Source: an uncultured Eubacteriales bacterium (lineage in GTDB: Bacteria; Bacillota; Clostridia; Oscillospirales; Acutalibacteraceae). From it: DNA of 64,000 nucleotides. Made by a program: the position numbers and the translations under genes. Position 1 is the first letter of the stretch, and each line of letters opens with the position of its first letter. The notes under the pieces were generated by a model, which did not search any database, had not been told where the DNA came from, and was given only the letters and a program-made list of their open reading frames with translations. The DNA is taken from assembly GCA_934456435.1 (NCBI GenBank), contig CAKSHH010000011.1:1-64000 (forward strand), given 5' to 3'. Of this stretch, positions 19,026 to 28,078 are shown piece after piece.

Positions 19026-19059
19026 AACCGCCACAGCAGGCTGACCTGCCGCGGCGGTT
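19026..19059 (-). terminator. Terminator of the arginine operon
   Basis: AACCGCC and GGCGGTT form the outer stem and GCAGG/CCTGC the inner stem, just past the argD stop on the minus strand. Confidence 0.7.
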
Positions 19060-19074
19060 AATTCTATGAATTTA

Positions 19075-20241
19075 TTATTCGGCGATAACCTCTTTGAGTA
19101 TCTGAATCGCCTTTTTCAAGTCGTCCCAATCAATGTTGAGAGAGGGAAGAAGTCTGACCTTTGTCTTTGCCGTCAGAACAAGCACACCCTTTTCAATGCA
19201 GGCATTGGCAACTTCCTTTGCCGGCTTGTCGGTTTCAACGCCGATCATAAGTCCGAGACCGCTGACGGATTTAACACCCTTTGCGCCCTCAAGCTCAGAG
19301 AAAATGTAAGCCGATTTCTCCTTGACTTCACCGAGAAGCTTGTCGTCGAGTCTCTTTATAATGTTGCAGGCACCTGCACAGCATACGGGGTTGCCGCCGA
19401 AAGTTGAACCGTGCGAGCCGAATGTGAGAACGTTCTCAACCTTTTCGCCGAGCATCGTTGCGCCGATCGGAAGTCCGCCGCCGAGACCCTTTGCCGTTGA
19501 AACAACGTCGGGTGCGATGCCGTAGTGCATATAGGCGTAAAGCTCGCCCGTTCTGCCGTTGCCGGTCTGAACCTCGTCAATGATGAGAAGCATATCCTTC
19601 TCCTTGCAAAGCTCCGCAACGGATTTAACAAAGCCCTCGTCAAGCTTGCAAACTCCGCCCTCGCCCTGGACAAGCTCCATCATAACCGCGATGCACTTGC
19701 CGCTGTCGGCATAGTTCTTAACGTCGCCAAAGTTGTTGGCTTCGGCATATACAAATCCCTCAGGGAACGGACCGAAATCTGTATGGAAAACGTCCTGACC
19801 CGTTGCCTTGAGCGTTGTGATGGTTCTGCCGTGGAAGCTGTTTTTGAGAGTGATGATTGTTGAATGGCTCTCGTCGCCGAACTTGTCGAATGCATACTTT
19901 CTTGCAACCTTAATTGCACACTCGTTTGCCTCTGCGCCGCTGTTGGAGAAGAAGACCTTTTTCATTCCCGTTCTCTCGCAGAGAAGCTCGGCAAGAGTTG
20001 AGCAGGGCTCGGAATAGTAGAGGTTGGAGGTGTGCGGAAGCTTTGAAAGCTGAGCAGTTACGGCTTTCTGCCACTCGTCGTCGGCAACGCCGAAAATGTT
20101 TACGGCAATTCCGCTGCCGAGGTCAATATATTTCTTACCGTTGCTGTCCTCAAGGATTGCGCCCTTGCCACTGACAAGTTCAACGGGGAACCTTGCATAA
20201 GTGTTTGCAACGAACTGTTTGTCGTTTGATGTTATGCTCAT
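19075..20241 (-). CDS. argD: Acetylornithine aminotransferase
   Basis: About 388 residues from the ATG at 20241, the start matching the family (N-T-Y-A-R-F-P-V). It is a PLP fold-type I class III aminotransferase: N-S-G-A-E-A-N-E, the D-E-V-Q-T-G cofactor loop and the Schiff-base Lys in S-T-A-K-G-L-G-G-G. It converts N-acetylglutamate semialdehyde to N-acetylornithine using glutamate. Last gene of the argCJBD operon. Confidence 0.95.
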   Translation of the reverse strand: MSITSNDKQFVANTYARFPVELVSGKGAILEDSNGKKYIDLGSGIAVNIFGVADDEWQKAVTAQLSKLPHTSNLYYSEPCSTLAELLCERTGMKKVFFSNSGAEANECAIKVARKYAFDKFGDESHSTIITLKNSFHGRTITTLKATGQDVFHTDFGPFPEGFVYAEANNFGDVKNYADSGKCIAVMMELVQGEGGVCKLDEGFVKSVAELCKEKDMLLIIDEVQTGNGRTGELYAYMHYGIAPDVVSTAKGLGGGLPIGATMLGEKVENVLTFGSHGSTFGGNPVCCAGACNIIKRLDDKLLGEVKEKSAYIFSELEGAKGVKSVSGLGLMIGVETDKPAKEVANACIEKGVLVLTAKTKVRLLPSLNIDWDDLKKAIQILKEVIAE

Positions 20242-20257
20242 TTTTGTCAGACCTTTC

Positions 20258-21121
20258 TTATTTGTCACCCTTGACGAACATCGTTCCGATGCCTTCGTCG
20301 GTGAGAACTTCAATTATAATGGAGTGGGGGATTCTGCCGTCGATAACAAAGACCTTTTTGACGCCGAGGTTGATCGCGTCAACACAGCACTGAACCTTGG
20401 GAATCATTCCGCCGGAAATCACGCCCTCGTCCTTGAGCTGCTGTGCGTCCTCAACAAAGATTTTTGATATGAGAGTCGACGGGTCGTCTTTGTCCTTGAG
20501 AATACCCGCGATATCCGTCATGGAAATGAGACTTTCGGCTTTAAGCTTGCCTGCAATTCCTGCGGCTACCGTGTCGGCATTGATGTTGTATGTGTTGCCG
20601 TCACGGTCAAATCCGACCGTCGAAACAACGGGAATATAGCCCATTTCAATGACGTCGAGAATCGGCTGAACGTTGATGTCGGTAATCTCACCGACAAATC
20701 CAAGGTCTTTCGATTTCGGCTTTGCCTGGATAAGCTGTCCGTCCGAACCGCTCAGGCCTATCGCCTTGCCGCCCTTTGCACAGAGGAGGTTTACAAGACT
20801 CTTGTTGATTTTTCCTGCGAGAACCATTTGAACGACGTCGGCAGTCTCCTTGTCGGTTACGCGCAGACCGTTGACAAATTCGCTCTTCTTGCCGATTTTG
20901 CTGAGCATACCGGTAATTTCCGGTCCTCCGCCGTGAACAAGAACAACCTTTATTCCGATTGTCGAGAGCAGGACGATATCGCTCATAACGGATTCTTTCA
21001 GCTCTTCGCTTATCATCGCGTTGCCGCCGTATTTGACGACAAGTATTTTGTTGTTATACTTTTGAATATAGGGGAGCGCTCTGGTAAGAATTGTAGCTTT
21101 CTCTTCCATGGAAATATTCAT
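20258..21121 (-). CDS. argB: Acetylglutamate kinase
   Basis: A 287-residue amino-acid kinase family protein. The phosphate-binding K-Y-G-G-N-A-M and V-H-G-G-G-P-E motifs are near the N-terminus. It phosphorylates N-acetylglutamate, the second arginine-biosynthesis step. Co-transcribed between argJ and argD with short gaps. Confidence 0.96.
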   Translation of the reverse strand: MNISMEEKATILTRALPYIQKYNNKILVVKYGGNAMISEELKESVMSDIVLLSTIGIKVVLVHGGGPEITGMLSKIGKKSEFVNGLRVTDKETADVVQMVLAGKINKSLVNLLCAKGGKAIGLSGSDGQLIQAKPKSKDLGFVGEITDINVQPILDVIEMGYIPVVSTVGFDRDGNTYNINADTVAAGIAGKLKAESLISMTDIAGILKDKDDPSTLISKIFVEDAQQLKDEGVISGGMIPKVQCCVDAINLGVKKVFVIDGRIPHSIIIEVLTDEGIGTMFVKGDK

Positions 21122-21131
21122 TTAATACACC

Positions 21132-22346
21132 TCAGGTTCTGTAATCACCGTTGATCTTAACATATTCGTATGTGAGGTCACAGCCCCATGCCGTTGCGTC
21201 AAAGTCACCGTCGTTGAGGTCAACAAGGATTCCGATTTCTTTTTCAAGCAGGATTTCCTTTGCCTTTTCCTCGGAGAAATCAACGCCTGCGCCGTTATGG
21301 CACACCTCTATTTTACCCTTTTTGGACTCAAAGCTTACGTCGATTTTGGTGATGTCAACGTCAGCTCCGCTGTATCCGATAGCGCAAAGCACACGGCCCC
21401 AGTTTGCGTCGGCGCCGAACATTGCCGCCTTGGTAAGCGATGAGCATATAACCGATTTTGCAACCTTTTTCGCAATTTCATCTGTTTTGCCGCCCGTTAC
21501 CTTGCACTCAAGCAGCTTTGTTGCACCCTCACCGTCGCCTGCAATTTTTCTTGAAAGATAAACGCTGACCTCGTGGAGAGCCTCGCAGAACTTGTCGTAA
21601 GCCTCGCCCTCGGAATCAATAAGCTTGTTGCCTGCCATTCCGTTGGCAAGAACGGCGAAGGTGTCGTTTGTCGAGGTGTCGCCGTCAACGCTGATCATAT
21701 TGAAAGATGTCTTAACGTCCTCGCTGACTGCTTTCTGAAGCATCTCGCTTGTGATTGCAACGTCCGAAGTGACGAAAACAAGCATTGTCGCCATGTTCGG
21801 GTGAATCATACCGCTGCCCTTTGCGATTCCGCCGATTTTGCACTCAACGCCGTCAATGTCAAAGCTGACTGCGATTTCCTTTTTCTTTGTGTCGGTCGTC
21901 ATGATGCCCTCTGCGGCAAGACCGCTGTTGTCGTAATCAAGACCGGCTACCAGCTCGTCCATACCGTTTGCGATCGGTGCGATGTTGAGCGGCATACCGA
22001 TAACGCCTGTTGATGCGATAACAACATCGTCGCTCTTAACGCCGATTGCCTTTTCAACAAGCTTGCCCATTTCCTCAGCCATTTCAATGCCGTTGGCGTT
22101 GCAGGTGTTTGCAATGCCGCTGTTGCATATAATAGCCTGAGCGTGTCCGTCGGCAAGGTGCTTCTGATTGACAAAAATCGGAGCGCCCTTGACGAGGTTG
22201 GTTGTATATACAGCCGCCGCCGTGGCTCTTACGTCGCTGACAACGAGCGAAAGGTCACGCTTTGACTTGTTTTTTCTGATTCCGCAGTGGATTCCGTTGG
22301 CTTTGAAGCCCTTTGCGGCGCAGATGCCGCCTTCAATCTGTTTCAT
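21132..22346 (-). CDS. argJ: Bifunctional ornithine acetyltransferase / N-acetylglutamate synthase
   Basis: About 404 residues from the ATG at 22346. The self-cleavage motif K-G-S-G-M-I-H-P-N-M-A-T-M-L is present; its Thr becomes the nucleophile of the beta chain. It moves the acetyl group from acetylornithine to glutamate and so recycles the acetyl donor. Its start lies inside the 3' end of the window-wide arg transcript, overlapping argC's stop region by a few bases' distance. Confidence 0.95.
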   Translation of the reverse strand: MKQIEGGICAAKGFKANGIHCGIRKNKSKRDLSLVVSDVRATAAAVYTTNLVKGAPIFVNQKHLADGHAQAIICNSGIANTCNANGIEMAEEMGKLVEKAIGVKSDDVVIASTGVIGMPLNIAPIANGMDELVAGLDYDNSGLAAEGIMTTDTKKKEIAVSFDIDGVECKIGGIAKGSGMIHPNMATMLVFVTSDVAITSEMLQKAVSEDVKTSFNMISVDGDTSTNDTFAVLANGMAGNKLIDSEGEAYDKFCEALHEVSVYLSRKIAGDGEGATKLLECKVTGGKTDEIAKKVAKSVICSSLTKAAMFGADANWGRVLCAIGYSGADVDITKIDVSFESKKGKIEVCHNGAGVDFSEEKAKEILLEKEIGILVDLNDGDFDATAWGCDLTYEYVKINGDYRT

Positions 22347-22350
22347 ACTT

Positions 22351-23280
22351 TCATACCTCAAGTCCTGTTTTTTCGTCTATTCCGAGAAGAATGTTCATAT
22401 TTTGTATCGCTGCGCCGGAAGCGCCCTTGCCGAGGTTGTCGTATCTCGACATAAGGAGGATTCGATCCTCGTTGCCCTCAACGAAAATTTCCATCGAATC
22501 GTTAAAGGAGAGCTTGTTGGAGCAGATAAATCCGTTTTCGCCGATCTCGTCCTTATAGCGGACAACGTCGGAGGTGTACTTTTGAGCGTAGATTTTCTTT
22601 ATATCCTCAACCGTAACGCCGTTGAGCTGTTCCTTGAAAAGGGGAACGGTTACCAGCATACCGCTGTAATAGTCGGCAACGATCGGGCAGAAAGCCGGGA
22701 AAGCGTTGATTCCCGTGATCGCTTTCATTTCTTTGAGATGCTTGTGGTTCTGAGTCAGGCCGTACTGTCTCGGCGATTCCAGAGAAACATCGGGTTCTGC
22801 GTCCTCATATTCGGCAATCATCTTTTTGCCGCCGCCGCTGTATCCCGTCAGGGAGTGGCAGGTCAGAAGTGTGTCGGCGGATATTGCGCCTGCTTCAACG
22901 AGGGGATAAACGAGCGAAATGAAACCGCTGGCATGACAGCCCGGAACTGCAATTCGGTTTGAATTTTTAATTTTTTCTCTGTGCTGTGCCGAAAGCTCAG
23001 GAAAACCGTAAGCCCAGCCGGGTGCGGTTCTGTGAGCGGTGGAGGTGTCGAGAACCTTTACATTTTCGTTCTCAATCAGTCCGACGGATTCAATCGCCGC
23101 CGCGTCGGGCAGACAGAGAAAAGCAATATCGCAGGTATTGAGAGCCTCGCGCCGGGCTTCAACGTCCTTGCGCTTTTCCTCAGGCAGGAGCATAAGCTCG
23201 ATATCCGACCTTTCGGAAAGTCTTTCGTAAATTCGCAGACCGGTTGTTCCGGCCTTGCCGTCAATAAAAATCTTTTTCAT
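22351..23280 (-). CDS. argC: N-acetyl-gamma-glutamyl-phosphate reductase (short type)
   Basis: A 309-residue enzyme of the short ArgC type. The N-terminal dinucleotide-binding loop G-K-A-G-T-T-G and the catalytic Cys in V-P-G-C-H-A-S-G are present. It reduces acetylglutamyl phosphate with NADPH. It is the first gene of argCJBD and has its own promoter at 23314-23342. Confidence 0.94.
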   Translation of the reverse strand: MKKIFIDGKAGTTGLRIYERLSERSDIELMLLPEEKRKDVEARREALNTCDIAFLCLPDAAAIESVGLIENENVKVLDTSTAHRTAPGWAYGFPELSAQHREKIKNSNRIAVPGCHASGFISLVYPLVEAGAISADTLLTCHSLTGYSGGGKKMIAEYEDAEPDVSLESPRQYGLTQNHKHLKEMKAITGINAFPAFCPIVADYYSGMLVTVPLFKEQLNGVTVEDIKKIYAQKYTSDVVRYKDEIGENGFICSNKLSFNDSMEIFVEGNEDRILLMSRYDNLGKGASGAAIQNMNILLGIDEKTGLEV

Positions 23281-23313
23281 GCCTTAAACCTCTGAATCCA
23301 TTGATAGGGTATA

Positions 23314-23342
23314 ATTATACATAAATATACAGAATATGTCAA
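23314..23342 (-). promoter_or_regulatory. Promoter of the arginine operon
   Basis: On the minus strand TTGACA (23337-23342), a 17-base spacer and TATAAT (23314-23319). The -10 lies in a perfect palindrome GTATAATTATAC (23309-23320), which could be part of an arginine-repressor box; that is inference. Confidence 0.75.
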
Positions 23343-23809
23343 GGAAAATACAGGAGATATTCATTCAATATAATACAAATATTTATGTGGAAAACCGCAA
23401 TAAACTGGGAGTTTTGCTGTTTGCTCGGTTGCCATGCGCCCGAATGTCCCGGAATGAATAAAAAAGTGAATATCAGCTTATATTTCCGAAGCACTCCGCA
23501 CCACAAACAACGCAAGCCCATAGATATACATTTTATATACACAATTATAACGCACTTGCAAATAAAAAACAACCGTTATTTGTAAAGAAAGTGAAATAGT
23601 TTGTGTGAAAGCGAGCGGTAAGGGCGTAAAAACTGTTTTAGGTTACCGATAAAAAAGGCTTTATTAAACTTTTTCTCATAAGCCACGGCATTGACGCACA
23701 ACATTCGTTAGTATAGACAGGATTCTTGAGGCACTAAGATGATACAGAGACGAATATGAGATTTAAAAAAGTCAATAAGGACTGTAAATGTAAATATTTT
23801 AAAAAACCA
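23343..23809. other. Long intergenic stretch without a recognisable gene
   Basis: A 467-base AT-rich stretch between the arg promoter and the TetR promoter. Open frames inside it are short, without good ribosome sites, and resemble no family I know. I see no RNA gene or riboswitch. It may be eroded sequence at the edge of the accessory region. Confidence 0.5.
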
Positions 23810-23838
23810 TTGACAAATTGAAAGGTGACTGTTATAAT
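23810..23838 (+). promoter_or_regulatory. Promoter of the TetR gene
   Basis: A consensus TTGACA (23810-23815), 17 bases, TATAAT (23833-23838). Confidence 0.85.
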
Positions 23839-23841
23839 TAG

Positions 23842-23857
23842 ACTAACGAACGTTAGT
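23842..23857. promoter_or_regulatory. TetR-type operator
   Basis: The palindrome ACTAACGAACGTTAGT lies at the expected transcription start, just after the -10 box. This is the usual position for autorepression by the TetR-family protein encoded next. Confidence 0.7.
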
Positions 23858-23870
23858 TAGTGGAGGGTTT

Positions 23871-24509
23871 ATGAAACAGGAGGATACAAAGCAGAGGATA
23901 ATTGATAAGGCACTTGAGCTGTTTTCTGCCAACGGCTACGATTTTGTAAGCATGGGAGAGATTGCCGAAGCGGTGGGGATAAGAGCTCCGTCACTTTATA
24001 ACCACTATTCGGGTAAGCAGGCGATTTTTGATGCTATAGTCGAGACAGCGGCGGTGCAGTACGAGGAGTACACGGACAAAATTGACATTCATGTGCAGGA
24101 CTCGACGCAGGATATCCCCGTATTCACGGAAATAACCGAGGACGGACTGGTTGAAAAGGTACGTCAGATTTTTGATTATTCGCTTCATAACAACACTATA
24201 AGCCGCTTTCGCAGAATGATGACGATTGAGCAGTTCCGTTCCCCGGAGCTGAGCGAATTGTACACGAAACGCTACGTTGAACGCATTGTCAGCTATCACG
24301 CCGGAATCTTCCGCAGCCTGATCACACAGGGCGAAATATTAGACGAAAATCCCGATACGCTTGCAATGATGTATGTTGCGCCTGTAATCACCCTTATCGG
24401 AATCTGTGACCGACAGCCCGAAAAGGAACAGGAATGTCTTGAAAAGCTTGATGCCCATGTTCGGCTTTTCTTTCGCACCTTTAACGCGAAAAGAGGCGAA
24501 AAACGATGA
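23871..24509 (+). CDS. TetR/AcrR-family transcriptional regulator
   Basis: A 212-residue protein with the N-terminal TetR helix-turn-helix (A-L-E-L-F-S-A-N-G-Y, then R-A-P-S-L-Y-N-H-Y). The C-terminal ligand domain is not specific enough to predict an inducer. GGAGGG precedes the ATG. It probably represses its own promoter through the palindrome at 23842-23857, and perhaps downstream genes. Confidence 0.9.
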   Translation: MKQEDTKQRIIDKALELFSANGYDFVSMGEIAEAVGIRAPSLYNHYSGKQAIFDAIVETAAVQYEEYTDKIDIHVQDSTQDIPVFTEITEDGLVEKVRQIFDYSLHNNTISRFRRMMTIEQFRSPELSELYTKRYVERIVSYHAGIFRSLITQGEILDENPDTLAMMYVAPVITLIGICDRQPEKEQECLEKLDAHVRLFFRTFNAKRGEKR

Positions 24510-24682
24510 ATCAGCCCGAAGAAAAATGGGTTCTTTGCCCTCTGTGCGGAGCGAAGACACGGCTAAGACTGCTGCAAAAAACGGTTATCAGAGACTTCCC
24601 TCTGTTCTGCCCGAAATGTAAACGCGAGAGCATTATCAACGCGGAAAACTTCATAGTTAAAATCAATAAGCCGGACGCTTAG
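24506..24682 (+). CDS. Cysteine-rich KTR domain protein
   Basis: A 58-residue protein with two C-x-x-C pairs (C-P-L-C, C-P-K-C) and the K-T-R motif. This small family is frequent on conjugative transposons and near regulators in Bacillota; function unknown. Its ATG overlaps the TetR stop (ATGA). It ends in TAG, showing that TAG is used as a stop in this host. Confidence 0.85.
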   Translation: MNQPEEKWVLCPLCGAKTRLRLLQKTVIRDFPLFCPKCKRESIINAENFIVKINKPDA

Positions 24683-24727
24683 ACGCAGTGCTGATCGGAT
24701 AACCGATTAGGCGCTGTGTTTTTTTTC
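24683..24727 (+). terminator. Intrinsic terminator after the KTR gene
   Basis: ACGCAGTGC with GGCGCTGTGT, and TGATCGG with CCGATTA, form a long stem followed by a run of T. Confidence 0.85.
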
Positions 24728-24836
24728 TTACAGAAATGTAAGATTTAGCGCAAAAACTGTAAGGTTAATCAATGTTTTGAATAAATTTGAAGTGGTATAA
24801 TTTACGAGAAAGAAACGAAGAAAGGAAACTTGCTTT

Positions 24837-25484
24837 TTGAAAAAATCTTTATTACAAAAATTAGGATTGCTGGGACTGCTCAGCCTCCTTTCATACACGG
24901 CGGCAGTGGTACTTTCACCGATTGCATATCCGGGTTATGATTGGATGTCCCAGGCTGTCAGCGACCTGAGTGCGGCAAACGCGCCGTCGCTTGCGCTGTG
25001 GAACAGACTCAGCGCTTTTTACAATGTCTGCGAGGTGCTTTGCGCCACCGTGGTCTGCGCCGGCATGCAGGGTAGAAAGACAAAACTGCTCCGCGTCGGC
25101 ATCGGTATGTTTGCGATAATGGAGTGGGTGTCCGCTGTGGGATACAGAATGTTTCCGCTCAGCGACAGCGGCTATGCGGGAGAGTTCCAGGACCGTATGC
25201 ACATTATCATAACCGCCGCGGTCGTCGCGCTGTCCGTGGTGTCTTTGACGCTTATAATTGTTGCAGGCTTCAAGGACAGAGACTGTCGTTCTTACGGTAT
25301 CTGCGCGGGAATAGCCATCGGAATGATGCTCGTGGGAGCGGTCGGTATGAAACTTGTTCCTGCCGAGTATTTCGGCATAGTCGAGCGTTTCAGCGTGTTT
25401 GCGGCAACGGGATTTAACGCGGCGCTCGGAGTACATCTTTTCTGTATGAAACCCGATTCAAACGACAAAAAATCTATTACATAA
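24837..25484 (+). CDS. DUF998 family membrane protein
   Basis: A 215-residue protein with six hydrophobic segments and the D-W-M-S-Q-A-V-S-D-L-S motif typical of DUF998. It starts at TTG 24837 after GAAAGGAA. Function unknown; the family often lies near transporters and regulators. Confidence 0.75.
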   Translation: MKKSLLQKLGLLGLLSLLSYTAAVVLSPIAYPGYDWMSQAVSDLSAANAPSLALWNRLSAFYNVCEVLCATVVCAGMQGRKTKLLRVGIGMFAIMEWVSAVGYRMFPLSDSGYAGEFQDRMHIIITAAVVALSVVSLTLIIVAGFKDRDCRSYGICAGIAIGMMLVGAVGMKLVPAEYFGIVERFSVFAATGFNAALGVHLFCMKPDSNDKKSIT

Positions 25485-25502
25485 TAAAAGGAGAGACAGA
25501 TT

Positions 25503-26129
25503 ATGTCAGAAAATAATATAATTATCCGCAACGAAGAGAAAAAAGAATACCGCGAGGTTGAAAACCTTACAAGAGAAGCATTTTGGAATGTGTACCGTCC
25601 CGGCTGTGCCGAGCATTATGTGCTGCATTGCTACCGTGATGACCCTGCATTCGTTCCCGAACTGGACTATGTTATGGAGCTTGACGGCAAGCTGATAGGA
25701 CAGGTGATATATGTTCGCTCCGAGATTATCGGAGATGACGGACGAAAAATTCCGATTATGACATTCGGACCGATAGGAATTATTCCCGAATTTAAACGCC
25801 GCGGCTACGGAAAAAAGCTGCTTGACTATTCGATGGAGCAGGCGGAGAAGATGGGCGCCGGCGCACTTGCAATCACGGGAAATATTGATTTTTACGGCAA
25901 GTCCGGCTTTGTTCCGGCAAAAACAAAGGGCGTCCGGTACGCTGACGACCCTGATGCGGATTATTTTCTCATCAAGGAGCTGACACCCGGCTTTTTGGAC
26001 GGCATTTCCGGTACCTACAAAGACCCGGAGGGCTATTTTGTCTGCGAGAAGAATCCGGACGCTTTTGAATGGTTTGAAGCGACCTTCCCGAAGAAGGAAA
26101 AGCTGAAGCTGTCGGGACAATTATTCTGA
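25503..26129 (+). CDS. GNAT-family N-acetyltransferase
   Basis: A 208-residue protein with the acetyl-CoA pyrophosphate loop R-R-G-Y-G-K-K-L-L near residue 99 and a G-F-V-P C-terminal strand. The family acetylates amines on small molecules or proteins; the substrate is unknown. AGGAGAG precedes its ATG. It leads a compact run of small genes. Confidence 0.85.
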   Translation: MSENNIIIRNEEKKEYREVENLTREAFWNVYRPGCAEHYVLHCYRDDPAFVPELDYVMELDGKLIGQVIYVRSEIIGDDGRKIPIMTFGPIGIIPEFKRRGYGKKLLDYSMEQAEKMGAGALAITGNIDFYGKSGFVPAKTKGVRYADDPDADYFLIKELTPGFLDGISGTYKDPEGYFVCEKNPDAFEWFEATFPKKEKLKLSGQLF

Positions 26130-26146
26130 GTAGGAGGAATCTGAGT

Positions 26147-26419
26147 ATGATCGAGTCAAGATGTGGGCTTCGGTGCAGCGATTGCCGTTTTCGTGAGGCG
26201 ATGGGCTGCACAGGGTGCGTGAATATGGAAAAACCCTTCTGGGCAGATAGCTGCCCCGTGAAATCCTGCTGTGAAAAGAAAGGCTTGCAGCATTGCGGCG
26301 AATGCGATGACTTCGTTTGCCCTTTATTACATACTTTTGCTTACGACATGGAGCAAAGCGATAACGGCGCAAGAATCGAGCAATGCAAAAAGTGGTGTAA
26401 AAATAATGGCATCCAGTAA
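26147..26419 (+). CDS. DUF3795 Cys-rich protein
   Basis: A 90-residue protein with ten or more cysteines in C-G-L-R-C-S-D-C and C-G-E-C patterns, typical of DUF3795, which probably binds metal. Function unknown. It overlaps the TfoX-like gene by 14 bases. Confidence 0.8.
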   Translation: MIESRCGLRCSDCRFREAMGCTGCVNMEKPFWADSCPVKSCCEKKGLQHCGECDDFVCPLLHTFAYDMEQSDNGARIEQCKKWCKNNGIQ

Positions 26420-26720
26420 AGAGTATCTTCATTTCATTTTGGAACAGCTATCCGATCTGGACGATATTTCTTACCGTCCTATGATGGGAGAGTTTATTCT
26501 CTATTATCGCGGTAAAATCGTCGGCGGGATCTATGATGATCGGCTGCTTGTCAAGAAAACAAGATCCGCTTTGGAACTTATGCCTGCGGCAATTTGTGAG
26601 TTTCCGTATGAAGGAGCGAAAGAGATGCTGCTGGTGGATGAAGTTGACAGCAAAGCGTTTCTTACAAAGCTGTTTGAGGCAATGTACGATGAATTGCCCT
26701 CGCCAAAAGCAAAACGATAG
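26406..26720 (+). CDS. TfoX/Sxy N-terminal domain protein
   Basis: A 104-residue protein with the TfoX N-terminal pattern R-P-M-M-G-E-F-I-L-Y-Y and G-G-I-Y-D-D-R-L-L-V-K. TfoX is a competence regulator in Gammaproteobacteria, but stand-alone N-terminal domains in Bacillota have no known role. It ends in TAG, a second host gene using that stop. Confidence 0.8.
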   Translation: MASSKEYLHFILEQLSDLDDISYRPMMGEFILYYRGKIVGGIYDDRLLVKKTRSALELMPAAICEFPYEGAKEMLLVDEVDSKAFLTKLFEAMYDELPSPKAKR

Positions 26721-26757
26721 AACAATGAAGCCGTATTTCCGAAAGGAGGAACGCAAA

Positions 26758-27387
26758 ATGAAGAACAAAATCTATCCCCGCCCGCACGATCAACAGACGG
26801 TTTACCTAAAAGATGTGATCACAGCCCCCAACATCCAGGTCGGCGACTACACGATCTACAACGATTTCGTCCACGATCCGCGGGATTTTGAAAAGAACAA
26901 TGTTCTGTACCATTACCCGATCAACGGTGACCGCCTGATCATCGGAAAATTCTGTTCCATCGCCTGCGGTGCAAAATTCCTGTTCACCAGCGGGAATCAT
27001 TCGATGAAGTCACTGTCCACCTACACCTTTCCCATCTTCTTTGACGAATGGGATCTTGATGCGAAAAGCATCTGCGACGCATGGAACAATAAGGGCGACA
27101 CTGTGATTGGTAACGATGTGTGGATCGGCTATGAGGCGGTTATCATGCCCGGCGTAAAGATCGGTGATGGTGCAGTTATCGGGACGCGCGCCGTGGTGAC
27201 AAAGGATGTGCCGCCCTATACTATCGTGGGCGGTGTTCCCGCCAAATCCATCCGCCGGCGGTTTGACGATGTAACGATTGAAAAGCTGGAAGCCCTGCGC
27301 TGGTGGGACTGGGACTATGAAAAAATCAAACGCAGTATTCCCGCCATTCAGTCAGGGAACATGGCAGCGTTGGAGTGTGAAGAATGA
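26758..27387 (+). CDS. Vat-like xenobiotic O-acetyltransferase
   Basis: A 209-residue left-handed beta-helix (hexapeptide) enzyme. The catalytic His region T-S-G-N-H-S-M and the hexapeptide coils I-G-N-D-V-W-I-G and V-I-G-T-R-A-V-V-T match the Vat/CatB group, which acetylates streptogramin A or chloramphenicol. Actual resistance is not proven by sequence. AAAGGAGG precedes ATG 26758. It overlaps the CAT-like gene by four bases. Confidence 0.85.
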   Translation: MKNKIYPRPHDQQTVYLKDVITAPNIQVGDYTIYNDFVHDPRDFEKNNVLYHYPINGDRLIIGKFCSIACGAKFLFTSGNHSMKSLSTYTFPIFFDEWDLDAKSICDAWNNKGDTVIGNDVWIGYEAVIMPGVKIGDGAVIGTRAVVTKDVPPYTIVGGVPAKSIRRRFDDVTIEKLEALRWWDWDYEKIKRSIPAIQSGNMAALECEE

Positions 27388-28019
27388 AACCGACTGTGAT
27401 TGACCCGAAAACGACCACCCGCGCGGCGGCGTTCGACCTTTGGATGAACGCGCCGAACCCTATGGTGACTTTTTTCAAAACGCTGGATGTTACGCCGCTT
27501 GTGGGATTCAGCCGTAAGCGCGGGCTGAAATTCAATATGCTTCTCTGCTGGTGTATCGGCAGGGCGGCCAGCGAGATCAAGGAGTTTTATCTGCTCCCCG
27601 TGGGGCGCGAGCTGCTGCAATATGACAGCATTGCGGTGAACACTATTGTAAAAAACAAAACCGGCGAGGTCAGTTCCTGCGATGTGCCGTTCTCAAGTAG
27701 CCTTGTGCAGTTCAATGCCGACTACCTGCAGCTGACGCACGCAGTTGCGGAAAGCTGTGAAAATCACGACCTGACCGACAGCATGGTCATCGGCACCTCC
27801 GCCATTGTGGATACCGAGATCGACGGCGCAGTCGGAATGAACAGCGGAATTTTCAACAATCCATTTTTGATATGGGGAACATATCACCGCGGTGCACTCA
27901 AGACTACGCTTAAAGTTTCTTTTCAGTTCCACCATACACAGATGGACGGCGCGCACGCAGGACGTTTCCGCAGCCTTGTGCAGGAAAACATTTATAAAAT
28001 CAAAACAGAAGTGAAATAA
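27384..28019 (+). CDS. Chloramphenicol acetyltransferase-like protein (CatA fold)
   Basis: A 211-residue protein of the CatA family. The catalytic H-H-x-x-x-D-G motif is intact (F-H-H-T-Q-M-D-G-A-H, about residues 190-199). CatA enzymes form trimers and acetylate chloramphenicol; divergent clostridial members may have other substrates. It is coupled to the Vat-like gene by ATGA. Confidence 0.82.
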   Translation: MKPTVIDPKTTTRAAAFDLWMNAPNPMVTFFKTLDVTPLVGFSRKRGLKFNMLLCWCIGRAASEIKEFYLLPVGRELLQYDSIAVNTIVKNKTGEVSSCDVPFSSSLVQFNADYLQLTHAVAESCENHDLTDSMVIGTSAIVDTEIDGAVGMNSGIFNNPFLIWGTYHRGALKTTLKVSFQFHHTQMDGAHAGRFRSLVQENIYKIKTEVK

Positions 28020-28078
28020 GAAGCTATCGACGGCGCCGGGACAGCAAACCGGCACCGTCAAAAAGGAAGAATCAGTTT

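Noticed and set aside
23343..23809. Short frames and possible riboswitch in the long gap before the TetR gene
   Set aside because: No ribosome sites, no recognised fold, and composition like ordinary intergenic sequence.
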